Source: Ornithodoros turicata (taxonomy: Eukaryota; Arthropoda; Arachnida; Ixodida; Argasidae). From it: a stretch of DNA of 64,000 bases. Shown piece by piece: positions 11,284 to 22,533 of the stretch. Below the pieces are notes generated by a model. That model saw only the letters and a list, made by a program, of their open reading frames with translations, was not told the origin of the DNA and ran no database searches. Position numbers and translations under genes: made by a program. Position 1 is the first letter of the stretch. Every line of letters begins with the position of its first letter. Location of the stretch: the NCBI RefSeq assembly GCF_037126465.1, contig NW_026999353.1, positions 1,426,001 to 1,490,000 of the forward strand, read 5' to 3'.

Positions 11284-13131
11284 TCGATATCTCACGTGGG
11301 TATTTATAATCACAGCCATTCCACGAGTTCCGCCTGTCTCCAGGTTGTCCATCTTGTACCAGGAGTCCTCAAAATGTATTCCAGGTATGAGACTGCTTTC
11401 CGAGTCTGCTTCTGTCGAGTCAACCTTCACTGGAAGGAACCTGCAGAGGTACAGGCACAGAACACCATTAAAATAGACTGGCTACAAAAAAGACCGACTT
11501 TCGACTAGAGCGACTTTCTGAGCGCGAAGCTAGTTGAAAGTTATCTTTCTGAGAGCCTGGTGCGAACGGAACCCTATTTCCGAATGAAGTCCGTGTTTGA
11601 TTCTGGTCCCTAACCCTTGTTAGAAAAAGAACAAGACAGGTCCGTCCGCTTTGCTGACAGCTTGCCGAATAACCGTATCTCAGCGCGTGCGCTACTGCAG
11701 TCAGCTGTTTATGCTTTTATAAACAACAGTACAAAACAAACGATGTTGATGGTTACGAGTGTCAGCACTAGACAAGTATGGCGAGCTAAAATGACCGGTT
11801 TACCTACCGGCCTATCCAATGCATGGGAGCGCTTGGTCGCGGCCGTGGCACCAGGCCACCTGCGATTGTTTACATAGATGCACTGAGGCTCGCTGCGCGC
11901 CTTGTGGAAGGATTCTGTGGGGAACGGAGGTAGTCTTCTGTTTCGTATACCATGGCCTTTCTACGAAATGCAGAGGTTCGCACCGCGCCGGCCGAAAAAC
12001 GGAACAGTGTCGATGGATGTTTTATCAAGGGCATCACGAGCTCAGTGCAAGATCGTTGCTTGCTGAGGTTCTCTCTCACTCTCTCGCAATTGATAATATG
12101 TTGCTTACAACAATGATCATGAGCGATGCAACAGTCGGTCTGTGCATGTCGCCGTATTCTCGCTCAGCCTTGAGGGATCTCAGGGCTTCGGGGAACCCTT
12201 TCAGTAGCATTGGCAATGCGTTCTGCGTTTGTTCGCTGCGCGTGCACAATCTATAAGCAACCTGTATAACTTGTACAGCGCCGAAAAGTTGATAGCTTCC
12301 TCAGGCGGTATCGAATCCACGACCTGATGCCAAACATTTAAGGGTTTCAGGAAGGGGGTCTCGATAAATCTCTGATTGTAAAGTTTTAACATTTGGTAAA
12401 GTAAAATTTGGTTAGGCGAAGTACAATGGCTATTCCATGAAATCTTACTGTGCTTCTTATCTCGCATTCGAAATCAGCTATCGCATAAGGACCGCGACCA
12501 GGCACAAGTATGCCAGGATTATGTATCGAAGATATAGGGGAAGGGCCACTACAGGACCTCACAGTATGACCGAGACAGCACAGTTTCAATAGAGAAATCA
12601 GCAGCAAGAAAGCGTTGGATATAATATTTTCTCATTTCACGCAGTTTGGAGAAACCGTTTCTCTCAGTGACTCACAGGTACAGTCACGAGTACAGGGTCG
12701 GACTCGTGCGCAGTGCAAGAATTATCGAACCAGGGTTTGTGATGCGTATTCTTTCGCATTTTATTAGGCCGGTAAGTGGCCGGGATAAGTAGGGAAGCGT
12801 ACCATGTGTGCGGATGAACAGTTTTCGACGGTTTAATCAGGGGTCAGATAAACCCTCGCCGCTTCAGACACTGACCAGGTGACTAACGTAGGACTGCGCA
12901 CGGCTTTACAGACGGTTCCCTCATCAAATACAGCGTCATATGTACTACACCGCAATGTATTTGATGCGATATAAATTACATCTAAGTATGCCACATTATC
13001 TTCACTTGTCATCCCTTAACGATAAGCCACCCGACGTCTCCTTGCTTTTCTACTCATCCTCTACTGAACCCCTTAGCTAGTCTACGCACAAGTGCAAAGA
13101 ACTTCGGCGATATCGTGCCTGCTGTTCACAG
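11284..13131. other. unassigned intergenic sequence
   Basis: ORFs up to 145 codons occur on both strands but show no motif I recognise and overlap each other in conflicting frames. No repeat or RNA structure stands out. Confidence 0.3.
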
Positions 13132-13142
13132 TCACATCATAA
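13132..13142. repeat. target-site duplication, 3' side of LINE 1
   Basis: TCACATCATAA, identical to 16788-16798. The two copies lie exactly at the GTT tail and at the 5' truncation point. Confidence 0.85.
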
Positions 13143-16100
13143 ACAACAACAACAACTTTATTTTCGGCCTTGGAGAGTGGCGAGTTTCATCGCAACAGGC
13201 GATACTCTACCCCAGTGCTTGGTGGAATGGGGGAATAAAATAACGAGCCCCTTTACAATAACGATCGAAGTCCGATGGTGTCCAGAAATGTCAGAAGAGC
13301 TTTGAGCGCAGAGCGTTGCTGGGCTGGATTGGGCCAGGGACCAAGCAATTTCGGTAGGGAGAAAGGGCGAGAGTCCAGCTGACGAAGAGACTCGGAGAGT
13401 GTGATTCGGGAAGGTTCGTAGTGAGGGCAATGAAGAAGAATGTGCTCCAGATCCTCAAGAGCACCACAGTGGCAACAGGTGGGAGAATCAATTTGTCTCA
13501 AGCGGTAACGCCACTGAGCTGTAAAGGCCACATCGAGGCGCATGCGGTGGATTAATGCAGCATCCTGACGACATGTGTTTCGTGGCATGCGGAAAGCGAG
13601 CATGGGATCAACTCTGTTCAACATAGAGGGGGGAAGAATGTCGGTTCTCCGTTGGCGGGAAGCCAGGGGTGTCACTAGACGTCGCAGAATTGAACGGCGG
13701 TCTCCTCTGAGCAGAACAATACGGGTCTGGTTCCGAGACGAGAGTGCTGCTTCTGCGGCGCTGTCGGCCTGCACGTTCCCCACGACACCACAATGGGCTG
13801 GAACCCACTGGAGAACTAGCCTGTGGCCTGCGGCGTAGATAGTGTGGTAAGCCATTAACACGTCGGTGACTAGGGGTGCGGATGGGCCTCGTATGCCGTA
13901 TCGTTTCAATTGCTTGAAGTGCAGATTTGGAGTCTGTAAAGACTGCCCATTCCCGGGGTGGAAAATCAGCGATGTGTTGTAGAAAGAAAAGGACGGCATA
14001 GAGTTCCGCAGCTGTGAAGGAGGTTGGATGTGAAAGGCGTCTTCCGTGCACGACGCCTTCGGATGGAATGACGAAGGCTGAGGCGGACTTGTTGTTTCGG
14101 GATGCGCCATCAGTATATGCTGCCGTAAACGTAGAAAACTTCTCGTCTACCAGAGCATGAAAGTGGGCTCGGAGGACTTGAGGGGGGACCTGATCTCTTC
14201 TTTGCAGAAGGTTTGGGAGGCGTACAAACGTGGGCGGTACCGGGAGAGACCAGGGGGCTTCCGGCGGTATAGTGTCCTTAGTTATGAAGCCAGTGAGAGT
14301 CTGGCGTGTCCTCTGCGCTACTCGATAGAAGTCGCTTCCAGGGCGGTATCGAATTTTCCTGAGTAGCGGGTGGCGGGGAATGTGAGCACGCAAACGGAGG
14401 TAGTGCCGAGCCGTTTCCCGTTCACGGAGAACTTCAAGCGGGAGCTCACCAGCTTCAGCCAGTACTTGTCGTGTTTCAGCCATTCTTGGAACTCCGAGGC
14501 ATCGACGAAGGCTTCGAGCAAACAGGGACCGAAGCGTATTTAATGAAGTTGTTGATATCCTGTGCAGAATAGGAAGGCTGTAAAGCACAGTTGCTCTCAC
14601 CAATGCCGCGTGAACCGCGAGCAGGGAACGCTGATCACAGCCCCATCCTGGGCCAGAAAGATGTTGGATTGCGGGGAGCCATCGCTGCACTTTAGTTTCA
14701 AGGTGTTTAATGTGCCGAGCCCAGCGCAAGTCCGAGTCGATTACCACGCCAAGGAAGCGGTGAAAGCGTACTGGTTCTAGCTTCTTTGAGCCAAGCCAAA
14801 GTGGGAAATTGGCCATAGCTTTACGCGTGAAAGGGAGCTCGACACACTTTTCGGGTGAAAGGTCCATCCCGAGGTGCGTCAGGTACGTATGGATATTGTT
14901 TAAAGCGAGCTGCAGGCGGCGCTGGAGAGCCGGGCGTGATTTTCCTACTGTCCAAAGGGCGACGTCATCTGCATACACGGAGAACGACACTTTGCGAGGA
15001 ATTACTGATTGTAGGCCGGCCATCACCACGTTAAACAGTGTCGGGCTGAGAATGCTTCCTTGGGGGACTCCTTGGGGAACAGGATGCTGAGGGCTTTGGC
15101 CTTGGGACGTACGGACAGCGACAGTTCGGTCCGTAAGGAAGTCTTGGAGCCAGATGAAGAGCCGACCGGATACTCCAAACGAGCGCAAGGCATGTAGCAC
15201 ACAAATGTGCGAGACGGTATCATAGGCGCGCTTGATGTCGAGGAAGACCGATCGCACGATCCGTCGATGGGCTCGAGCATGTTGAACTGTAGATACTAGG
15301 TCGAGAACTGGATCCATGGAGCTTCGGTGGCGACGAAATCCAGCCATTTCGTGAGGGAACGCACGTCGTTTTTCGAGCCACCAGTCGAGGCGATGCAGAA
15401 CCATTCTCTCCATCAGTTTCCCCATACAGCTTGTCAGGCTCACCGGGCGAAAGGAGGATAGGGGATTTGGGGGCTTGCCTGGTTTCAGGATGGGAACAAC
15501 CAAGGCCTGCTTCCATGTATGTGGTAAAGATCCTTGTTGCCAAGACGTGTTATAGACATGAAGGAGAGCTTGGAGTGACCGCCCGTCAAGGTTTCGTAGG
15601 GCGGCATAGGTGATTTTATCGGGCCCAGGGGACGAGCTGGCGTTCACAAGCTTCAACGCTGCCTTTAGCTCGATTAGTGTGAAGTCGCGGTCCATAACTT
15701 CCGGGGGACGGGGCCAGTCGTGGTGAAGTTCAGCCGTCAAACTGTGGACAAAACTGCGGTGTAGGGGCGTGGTCGAGGCAGCCGCCGGAGTCGTTAGTAC
15801 CACACAGAAGTCCGTCGCAAGCGTGTTCTCGTCTACACGCTGAACGAGAGCCAAGGCCGCGAGAGGATTCTTTTGAGGGGGCGCCTCCTTCAGAGAACGG
15901 ATCGTCCGCCAGATCTTCGTGGCCGGATCGAACGATGAAAGGTGGTGGCAAAACTTACGCCAACGCTTCCTATCCTCGTTTTTAAGTTCTCGTGTTACTT
16001 TAGCTTTCATCCGGCGGTATTCCACAATGTCCGTAAGTTGCCCTGTCCGACGAGCCGTTCTTTCTGCTCGGCGACGTAATGCTCTAAGGTGATTAATAGC

Positions 16101-16787
16101 GGGGGAATGGCCGATATGGCCTGTTACCCTTTTAGACATGACCACCGCGTCCTGAATACCGCGGGTAATTGCTTGAGAGAGAGCCTCTGGGGACATACCG
16201 GTGTGCACAGATGTTCTGAGGCCCTCACGAAAACGTCTCCAGTTTGTGAAAGAAATCAGTCCAGCAGTGGCTGAGAGGGGCAGTCTGTCGTGCGAAATAT
16301 ATAGAGGAAAATGATCGCTACCTCTAGTGTCGACGTCCGTAGCGCACGACAAGTGGCGAATCATGTCGGTTGAGGACCACGAGAGGTCCAATACATCAAG
16401 TGACAGTGGGGATCGCATGTAAGTGGGCTCGCGGTTGTTCAGCAGGCACATGTTATTATTCTCCATTGCCTCTAACAACCTCCTTCCCCTACTGTCCGTC
16501 CTTCGGCTTCCCCAGGCCGAGTGATGTGCATTGAAGTCCCCTAGCACAAGCGCCGGGGCTTCCAGAGAACCAAGTAAGCGTTCAAGGTCACTCCACGGGA
16601 CCTGTACCGCGGGACGGATATAGATACTGACGACCGTTAACAGCATGGGGCCAAGGCGGATCCTGCATGTGACGTAATCATAAGAGCGATGACAAACTGA
16701 GCCGATGGGTGCAGCAACGAGGTCATTGCGAACGTATAGCGCTGCTCTACTCTCAGGGGAATCATGAGAGCGATAGATTGTGTATCC
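13143..16787 (-). mobile_element. 5'-truncated non-LTR retrotransposon (LINE 1), I/R1-like grade
   Basis: A minus-strand insertion of about 3.65 kb. It ends at 13143-13165 with AATAAAG plus GTT repeats and starts mid-endonuclease at 16787, flanked by an 11-bp TSD. The truncation point is shown by the related copy at 52.2 kb, which reads further upstream. Gene order endonuclease-RT-RNase H-CCHC-like knuckle in ORF2 is typical of the I/R1/LOA group of LINEs. 5' truncation with TSD is the standard outcome of target-primed reverse transcription. Clade assignment needs a phylogeny. Confidence 0.85.
13253..16646 (-). pseudogene. LINE 1 ORF2: endonuclease (partial), reverse transcriptase, RNase H
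   Basis: The first frame runs 1012 codons from 16646 but its first Met is internal: coding homology continues upstream to ~16785 (GYTIYRSHDS). Endonuclease remnant: LVLGDFNAHHSAWGS (~residue 34) and RGSDHFPLYIS (~109). RT: PQGSILSPTLFN and catalytic SVYADDVALWT at about 14957-14981 (~residue 557). RNase H: AAYTDGASRNN (~844), AAELYAVLFFLQH and FTDSKSALQ (~903). A frameshift at about 13895 ends the first frame. The second frame (285 codons, ending 13253) supplies the rest: LQWVPAHCGVVGNVQADSAA, then the knuckle C-CGALEDLEHILLHCPHY. One frameshift and 5' truncation in an otherwise open ORF indicate a fairly young copy. It is presumably immobile by itself but close in sequence to an active source element. 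Confidence 0.88.
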
Positions 16788-16798
16788 TCACATCATAA
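16788..16798. repeat. target-site duplication, 5' side of LINE 1
   Basis: TCACATCATAA, same as 13132-13142. Confidence 0.85.
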
Positions 16799-17295
16799 CT
16801 ACTACTTGGTGCTCGCTATTTTCCAGAAATGAGGCTCCATTCAAGAACCGAAGGAAGTGTGTTTCGGGAACCCGCTCATTGTTTTCGCCCGTACAGCCTG
16901 TATGTGTACACCTCACGCCTTTTTTATTGTGCACACTATCATGTCAGGGAAATAAAATTTCTTTATATATAACTGTCTTGTCGAATGCCAGTATTCAACA
17001 GCAAGCAATGGAAGAGCGTCGCTAAAGTTGGAAGTAAGAACGACACGATAAAATATTCAATAAAGTAACATTACAGCGTCCGTATTCCCCGAATATTCAC
17101 CAGCTGAACGCGTGAAAGGGCGGGTATCGTCAGACAAACAATACTAGTGGTCGAATTTCTGAAGAAAAAGACTATAATTTATGGAACAGCTTCGTTTGCA
17201 GGGAACACACAAAACTTTTCCTTAAAAACGAAGATGAAGAAAATAGCAGCGGTGCTCGGCGTATACCATGATACCTGATAACAACGAGACGATGA
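16799..17295. other. unassigned sequence
   Basis: No coding motif or repeat recognised; AT-rich with a few A runs. Confidence 0.3.
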
Positions 17296-17380
17296 AAGGT
17301 GGAAGTCACTGAAAAGGTTTGCCAGCTGTAGGCGTCGAACCCATATCTTCTGGATTACCGGTCCAGGGCTCTATCAATAG
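17296..17380 (-). repeat. SINE family A, copy 2 (partial)
   Basis: 'ggaagtcactgaaaaggtttgccagctgtagg' and 'catatcttctggattaccggtccagggctctatcaat' match copy 1. The tRNA-like head is cut after the A-box region and the B-box is mutated (gcgtcgaaccc). Confidence 0.6.
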
Positions 17381-17599
17381 GAGGTTTTCATAAGTCGGCG
17401 CCATCTGGTTTAAGGCGAGCCAAATACGCTCTGGCCGCGCGCGTCCGCCATATTTTGGGCAAGGATGGAAGCGTTGCCCCCGCGCGCGGATAGTATGGTT
17501 CTGTTTGAACCGCGCGTCTGGGGTAATATTTTGTCGTCAGCCGCCTGGGACTTGGTCTGCTTCCTCATCGAAGCATCGGTCTTTTCATGAATGGATCGT

Positions 17600-17790
17600 C
17601 CATCTGAATTTGTAATGTCAGTCTGTTGTTGCGTGCCCTTCTGCAGCCAGCGTGGCGTGAGAGACGCCGAAGGAAACCAGGCGTGTGCACAAACTGCTTT
17701 GCGGTTGAAGTTCACATGATACATGGCTTTCCAAGAAACTATCGCCAGAAGCGTTCTGTTGCCATTCTAAATGGACGAAATATAAATACC
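17600..17790 (+). pseudogene. possible THAP-type zinc-finger exon remnant
   Basis: The frame at ~17612-17680 reads SVCCCVPFCSQRGVRDAEGN, close to the C2-x-C start and 'RG-----G' turn of THAP DNA-binding domains. A second frame then gives VHMIHGFPRNYRQKRSVAI, which fits the 'F--FP-------W--AI' part after a frameshift. THAP domains occur in P-element-like transposases and some host proteins. The surrounding GC-rich 5' region (17.40-17.55 kb) could be an old promoter. The call rests on about 45 codons in two frames and is tentative. Confidence 0.35.
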
Positions 17791-18235
17791 TCGGAGGCGA
17801 AAGCGTTGAACATATAGTAGGATAGTAGGAAGCATCGACGAAAGCATGCAACACAGTAAGGTCCCACATTCAAAATACACGACTGGCCTTGCAATGTGCA
17901 TAGGAAACACAATACAGCATGCAAAAATATGGTGTACCGTGTCTGGAAGTCGACAAGGCGACACAGATGGAAGTAGAATCCGTACATGACACGCATAATA
18001 ACAGTTCTCGCTAGCGCGGCCACACGTGCCAGGTGCACTGTACGTTCACAAAAGGCGTCCACACGTCTTTGATAAAACCCATCTGGTATGTTCGTCAAGT
18101 CTCTCGACCACTGAATATTCTCGTTCGCCATCGCGCGTTCGCTTACCATACACGGCACCACATGTACGACGTGCCAAAGATATGGCCGAATGCCGCCTGC
18201 TAGATGGTGGCCAGACTGGCTTTTGAAAAGGGTCT

Positions 18236-18666
18236 ATTGACCGAAGCTAACACACCTCCCCAGCGACCATCTGAAGGGACAAATCAACCACTCTCTCTCT
18301 GAGTCACCCCCTTTCACTTTTACATTTATCTCACTCATACACACAATCATACGACGGGATCGACGCAAGCGGCAACTGTTGATCATGAGAGAACTGTTGT
18401 TCTGAGGCTGGAACAACATAGAAAAGACAAATACATTTACAAAGCCTCAAATTACCTAAGAAATTAACGATGAAAGATGGAAGTCACTGAAAAGGTTAGC
18501 CAGCTGTAGGAGTCGGACCCACATCTTCTGGATTACCGGTCCAGTGTTCTGGCTAACCTTTTCAGTGACTTCCATTTTCATCGTTAATTTCTTAGGTAAT
18601 TTAAGGCTTTGTATGTATTTGTCCTTTCTATGTTGTTTCAGCCTCAGAACATCAGTTCTCTCATGT
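18236..18666. repeat. SINE family A with an inverted duplication (hairpin)
   Basis: 18236-18383 carries the 'gaagctaacacacctccccagcgac' and pyrimidine-rich part of the family. 18384-18506 ('gagagaactgttgttctgaggctgg' to 'aaaggttagccag') is inverted at 18548-18666 with few mismatches, leaving a ~40-nt centre that holds the 'cccacatcttctggattaccggtcc' core. An RNA from here would form a ~120-bp hairpin. Confidence 0.75.
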
Positions 18667-18839
18667 TCAACGAGATGATGTCTTTCAAGAAGTGATAAAG
18701 ATTAGTGATCCTGAGATTAAGGGGTAACTCTGAATGCTGTATCAAAATAGGACGGTATGCACTGTCTGCGTAGCAACGTGGTGGATACTTCCGAACGATC
18801 TGCATGTCTGTCTGGCGGCACATGCTGCTCGGGCGGGGG

Positions 18840-19000
18840 CGGGCGTTGTGAACCCACTTCATAGGAAACTGTGCTGACATTTGTCTTAAAGTGTACCAGG
18901 AAAGCCCAGCCTAAGACAGCACAGCTTCTGCCGAGATTCGAACCCAGTTCACCTCCCAGTCTCGGTAATTCATTGTTAGCATAAAAGGGCACCTCATATT
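18840..19000 (-). repeat. tRNA-derived SINE, family B (probable)
   Basis: On the minus strand 'gaactgggttcgaatctcgg' contains a good RNA polymerase III B-box (GGTTCGAATCT, complement of about 18934-18944) preceded by an arm-like 'ccgagactggga'. 'gctgggctttcctggtacac' follows, as in CORE-like SINE bodies. Only one copy is in the window, so family status is inferred. Confidence 0.45.
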
Positions 19001-19004
19001 CAAA

Positions 19005-19390
19005 TATATGGTGGCCATCAGCACCAGAAGGGCCGCTGGAGATTTAGCAGCGTTCGCGGAGTGGCCCGGACTTGATCCCGTTTGGGATTGCTGGTTCTGT
19101 TAAAGCTATCTTCCAAAATTTGGACAGCATTGTTAGGAGAACATCTGCTCCTGGGCACTAAAGTTATGAAAGTTCTCCCACTCTCTCTTTTATCCGTCAT
19201 GATGTACTTTGCGAACTTGGCTCGTCTGTGGTGGCGCCAATAAAAACAAAATACAGGTCACTGCTCAGCATATGGAGCGAGCACTAAGAGCTGTTGCGCT
19301 GAGAGTGCGCCCTCGTTTTGAGAGACGCTCACTTCAGCCAGTAGGAAGAGCCTATTCTGCTCGAACTGTTTTTGCTTTCCCCTATGGCAC
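19005..19390. other. unassigned sequence upstream of the PLE/satellite cluster
   Basis: No supported gene. A weak Tc1-transposase-like string near 19060 was considered and rejected. Confidence 0.3.
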
Positions 19391-19392
19391 CC

Positions 19393-19393
<1 letters not shown>

Positions 19394-19433
<40 letters not shown>
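19394..19433. repeat. (TA)n tract at the 3' edge of PLE 1
   Basis: Uninterrupted (TA)20. Marks the left edge of the PLE/satellite cluster; every module border in the cluster has such a tract. Confidence 0.95.
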
Positions 19434-19436
<3 letters not shown>

Positions 19437-22417
19437 GTTCAAAAAAAGACGCGGAAACAGATTTTTGGGAAGTTAAAAACACTAGTTTATTACATGGGGA
19501 GACGTTAAAAAGTAAAATGGGCAAGGGGTCGACGTTTCGACAGTGGCACTGTCTTCGTCAGGACAAAAGATGCGTAGCTGATTACACATTTCTTAAATAG
19601 GTTTGCTACATGACGTCATAATCGGTACGGGCACGCCACAGGCGTTTGTCAGTGAGTCAGATTCGGGAATATTCCAGAAGGTCAAGTCCGCGTGGTGATG
19701 TCATTCGCCGTAGGTCACTGTCCGCTTTGGGGAAAATTCCGGGCAGGGTGAGCGCTGCTTCAAACTTTGCTGAAAAAGAAAAAAAAAGAAAAAAAAAAGA
19801 AAAGAAAAACAGAAGGGAAACGAAAAGGAGGAAAGTGTAGCTCATCTAGGCGGCCAAATTTCTTACCGTTGAAAGTGCTCCCAGATCTTCGTTAATGGTT
19901 GATTGGAATTTGTAAATGAGATAAGATTCGCGTTGTTCCCTGCACCGATCTGAGCTAAAATTTGACTGGAGAATAAAAAGTGACACGTTATTTAGTGAAT
20001 GACCTGGTTGTTTGAAATGGCGAGAGACCGGGAGGTTTGGCTTTTTGGTAACGTCAGATCGGTGGTTGTTGAACCTGATCCGAAATGATGTTTTAGTCTG
20101 ACCTACGTATTGTGCTTGGCACATGCCGCACTGAATGACATAAATGACGTTAGATGAATTACAGTCGAAGTCACCATTAATTTTGACGGAAAAATTGGAA
20201 TTTGTACTTTTAAGTACTTGGGTGCTTTGCATTAATTTGCATATTTGACACCTTCGACCATCGCACGGGTGACAGCTGTTTCCTGGATGCGCTGCTTTGC
20301 TAACTTTAGAGCTAACTAGATTATCGTGAAGGTTGCGCCCGCGCCTGTAGGTTACCCGCGGTGGCTGAGGGAAAATTTGTCCCATGCGCTCTGATTGGAG
20401 AAGGATACTATGATGACGGTTTAGTATATTGTTAACGCTTGGAATATTGCTGCTAAATGTTAAGATGAGGTTTACGGAACCATTATCTAACACGCGTTTG
20501 TGGTTTTCGAACAGGGATTTGCGATCTGCTTTGCGGGCTTTGTTTAGAGCGTCGTCAACTAAGCTAGGTGGAAATTGACGACCGATGAATGTTTCCCTAA
20601 GTTGAGCTAGATTTCTGTCCAAGTCATCGTCACTGGAACAGATTCGCCTGTATCGAAGTGCTTGGCTGTAAGGGATGGCAAGTTTAGTATGACGCGGGTG
20701 ACAACTGTTAAATGCTAGATACTGTTGAGAGTCCGTAGGTTTACGGAACAGGTTTGTGGACAAGGCCCCGTTGGTTAACTTTACTTGGACATCGAGAAAG
20801 TTAACAGTTAAAGGGGAATAAGAATGGGTGAACTTGATGGCCGGATGTGCTTTGTTAAAGTCGCTGATAAATGTGATTAGGTCATCTTCTGAGTGTGGCC
20901 ACACCATGAAGATGTCGTCGAGGAACCGCTTGTAAAGCGTGGGCTTCTTCAGGCGCTTAGACAGAAATTCTTCCTCTAGAGCTCCCATAAATATATTTGC
21001 ATAGTTAGGTGCCATTTTTGTACCCATAGCCGTGCCATGAACTTGCAAGTAGTGCTTACCATCAAATTCGAAGTTGTTATTTTTCAGAATAAGATTGAGA
21101 AATGTGCATAGGACACAAGGGTCGTATGAGGTATCAGAATATTTTGAAAATGCCCTTTCAGCTGCAGCAATGCCATCCTCGTGGGGGATGTTAGTATATA
21201 GAGAGGAAACGTCTAGCGTGACTAGCAAACTGGAAGAAGGAGGCTGACATTCACTTAGAACTTGAAGAAAGTGATTGGTGTCCTTAATGTAGGATGGTAG
21301 TTTAGGAGGTATATCTTTAAGAAGGTGGTCAACAAAGCTTGAAAAGTTCTCGGTAGCTGTACCGTTGCATGAAACTATTGGGCGCCCTGGATTTCCAGGT
21401 TTATGGATTTTAGGGAGCATATAAAACCTGCCCGCTGCGGGGTCTTTTGGGAGTAGATAATCGTATAGGGTGGAATCTATCTTTTTACTTCCTTTTAGAT
21501 CTTTTAGACTGCGGATAATATAAGCCGTAATTTCCTCTGTAGGGTCAGCCTCGAGGAGTTTGTAGAACGATGCGCACGATAATTGCCGGATACCTTCGTT
21601 AATGTAGTTTTCTTTGTCCATTACTACGATTGCACCACCTTTATCAGCTTTTTTAATGACTATGTCACTGCGGTCCCGAAGTTCAGAAAGGCTGCGCTGC
21701 TCAGCCGGCGTTAGATTTGGCTTAGATTTGCTGTTGTATGATTTATTGTAAGCGTTAATGATATCTTTTTGAACTGCACGGATGTACATGTCCAGAGCCT
21801 TTTCACGGTTAGCCTCTGGCGTAAAGTTGGATAGCGGTTTAAATGGGTTGGAATCTGACTTAGGTTTGTCATGAAAGTATTCCTTCAGGCGTAGACGGCG
21901 GGCGAAATTATCTAAGTCCAGATAAAGTTGGTATTCATCTAGCTTGTTGTTACTGGGGCAGAATGAGAGGCCACGGCTGAGTAGTGATATTTCCGAATCG
22001 GTAAGTTCGTGGGACGATAAGTTAACGACGTTATCGGACTTCTGAGGTAGCATCTCTGCAGATGAGGCTGCTGGGGTGGGACCTGTTTTTCTAGCAAGTG
22101 GTTGACGATTTTGCGACGGCGTATTGGTTGTACCTGCATTACTTATATGATCACAGTCCTGAGCTGACACACTGGGTTCAAGCGTAGCTGGAGTATTAAC
22201 GTTGTCCCTGACTAGCTTCCTCCGCTTAGCATTGCGAATTGCCTCCTCCCTTTCTTTTGCGTATTGTGCTAATTCTAACTGGTGGTTGTCTGTTAAAACA
22301 GATTTACAGTCGATAGTTTTCGCCTGCTGGGATGATTGGGCTATGGCGTCCTCACAATGGGATATAAGCACTTCGATTAACGCGGCCGAAGCATTGTTGA
22401 GGATCTCATTCCACTTA
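19434..22417 (-). mobile_element. Penelope-like element, PLE 1 (near full length)
   Basis: A minus-strand element bounded on both sides by (TA)n. The ORF is followed downstream (in its sense) by a pyrimidine tract ending in CAG, a 'tatttaag' TATA-like string, a hammerhead-like motif (19528-19564), 'taataaactagtg' and the end 'ctgtttccgcgtctttttttgaactt'. This downstream block corresponds to the pLTR of Penelope-like retroelements. No upstream pLTR copy is attached. Confidence 0.85.
19528..19564 (-). ncRNA. hammerhead-like motif in PLE 1 pLTR
   Basis: On the minus strand: GUC, box CUGACGA (complement of 19555-19561), one extra A, helix II GACAGU/ACUGUC with a GCC loop, GAAA (19535-19538), CGUC, GAC. 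All core boxes of a hammerhead are present in order. Helix I is only 3 bp by inspection, the self-complementary ACGU allows helix III only between two molecules, and the extra A before helix II is non-canonical. PLEs are known to carry hammerhead motifs in their pLTRs. Confidence 0.5.
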
Positions 22418-22533
22418 TTATATATATATATATATATATATACGCTAAAAAATGGAGGTTCGAACGACAAGGATGTTGTATATAGATAGAGGGGAAAAAT
22501 CAATGGCGACTTTGACTGTAACTCCAGTAACAT
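19846..22533 (-). CDS. PLE 1 protein: reverse transcriptase plus GIY-YIG endonuclease
   Basis: 895 codons uninterrupted. Residues 1-~38 derive from flank and the (TA)n tract (they read YIYIYIY), and the first internal Met (MLPQKSDN) is near 22050, so the true start is uncertain or lost. RT: KKADKGGAIVVMDKENY, GRFYMLPKIHKPGNPGRPIV, LVTLDVSSLYTNIPHEDGI (21205-21226 region), GTAMGTKMAPNYANIFMG and catalytic YKRFLDDIFMVW (~20912-20930). Then a Cys-rich CHPCDGRRCQICKLM and the GIY-YIG nuclease VIYVIQCGMCQAQYVGQTKT with RFNNHRSD and LREQ/CREQRESYLIYKF. This RT-GIY-YIG order defines canonical PLEs, which reverse-transcribe their RNA at a nicked target. The long intact frame suggests recent activity. 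Confidence 0.9.
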   Translation of the reverse strand: MLLELQSKSPLIFPLYLYTTSLSFEPPFFSVYIYIYIYNKWNEILNNASAALIEVLISHCEDAIAQSSQQAKTIDCKSVLTDNHQLELAQYAKEREEAIRNAKRRKLVRDNVNTPATLEPSVSAQDCDHISNAGTTNTPSQNRQPLARKTGPTPAASSAEMLPQKSDNVVNLSSHELTDSEISLLSRGLSFCPSNNKLDEYQLYLDLDNFARRLRLKEYFHDKPKSDSNPFKPLSNFTPEANREKALDMYIRAVQKDIINAYNKSYNSKSKPNLTPAEQRSLSELRDRSDIVIKKADKGGAIVVMDKENYINEGIRQLSCASFYKLLEADPTEEITAYIIRSLKDLKGSKKIDSTLYDYLLPKDPAAGRFYMLPKIHKPGNPGRPIVSCNGTATENFSSFVDHLLKDIPPKLPSYIKDTNHFLQVLSECQPPSSSLLVTLDVSSLYTNIPHEDGIAAAERAFSKYSDTSYDPCVLCTFLNLILKNNNFEFDGKHYLQVHGTAMGTKMAPNYANIFMGALEEEFLSKRLKKPTLYKRFLDDIFMVWPHSEDDLITFISDFNKAHPAIKFTHSYSPLTVNFLDVQVKLTNGALSTNLFRKPTDSQQYLAFNSCHPRHTKLAIPYSQALRYRRICSSDDDLDRNLAQLRETFIGRQFPPSLVDDALNKARKADRKSLFENHKRVLDNGSVNLILTFSSNIPSVNNILNRHHSILLQSERMGQIFPQPPRVTYRRGRNLHDNLVSSKVSKAAHPGNSCHPCDGRRCQICKLMQSTQVLKSTNSNFSVKINGDFDCNSSNVIYVIQCGMCQAQYVGQTKTSFRIRFNNHRSDVTKKPNLPVSRHFKQPGHSLNNVSLFILQSNFSSDRCREQRESYLIYKFQSTINEDLGALSTVRNLAA
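22418..22442. repeat. (TA)n tract between PLE 1 and PLE 2
   Basis: About 12 TA units. The open frame of PLE 1 reads through it. Confidence 0.95.

Noticed and set aside
11617..12256. ORFs of 86 and 145 codons as host exons
   Set aside because: Overlapping in different frames, no motif, no paired splice signals.
19040..19130. Tc1-like transposase 'EWP..LDPVW' string
   Set aside because: Single weak match in an interrupted frame with no other transposase motif.
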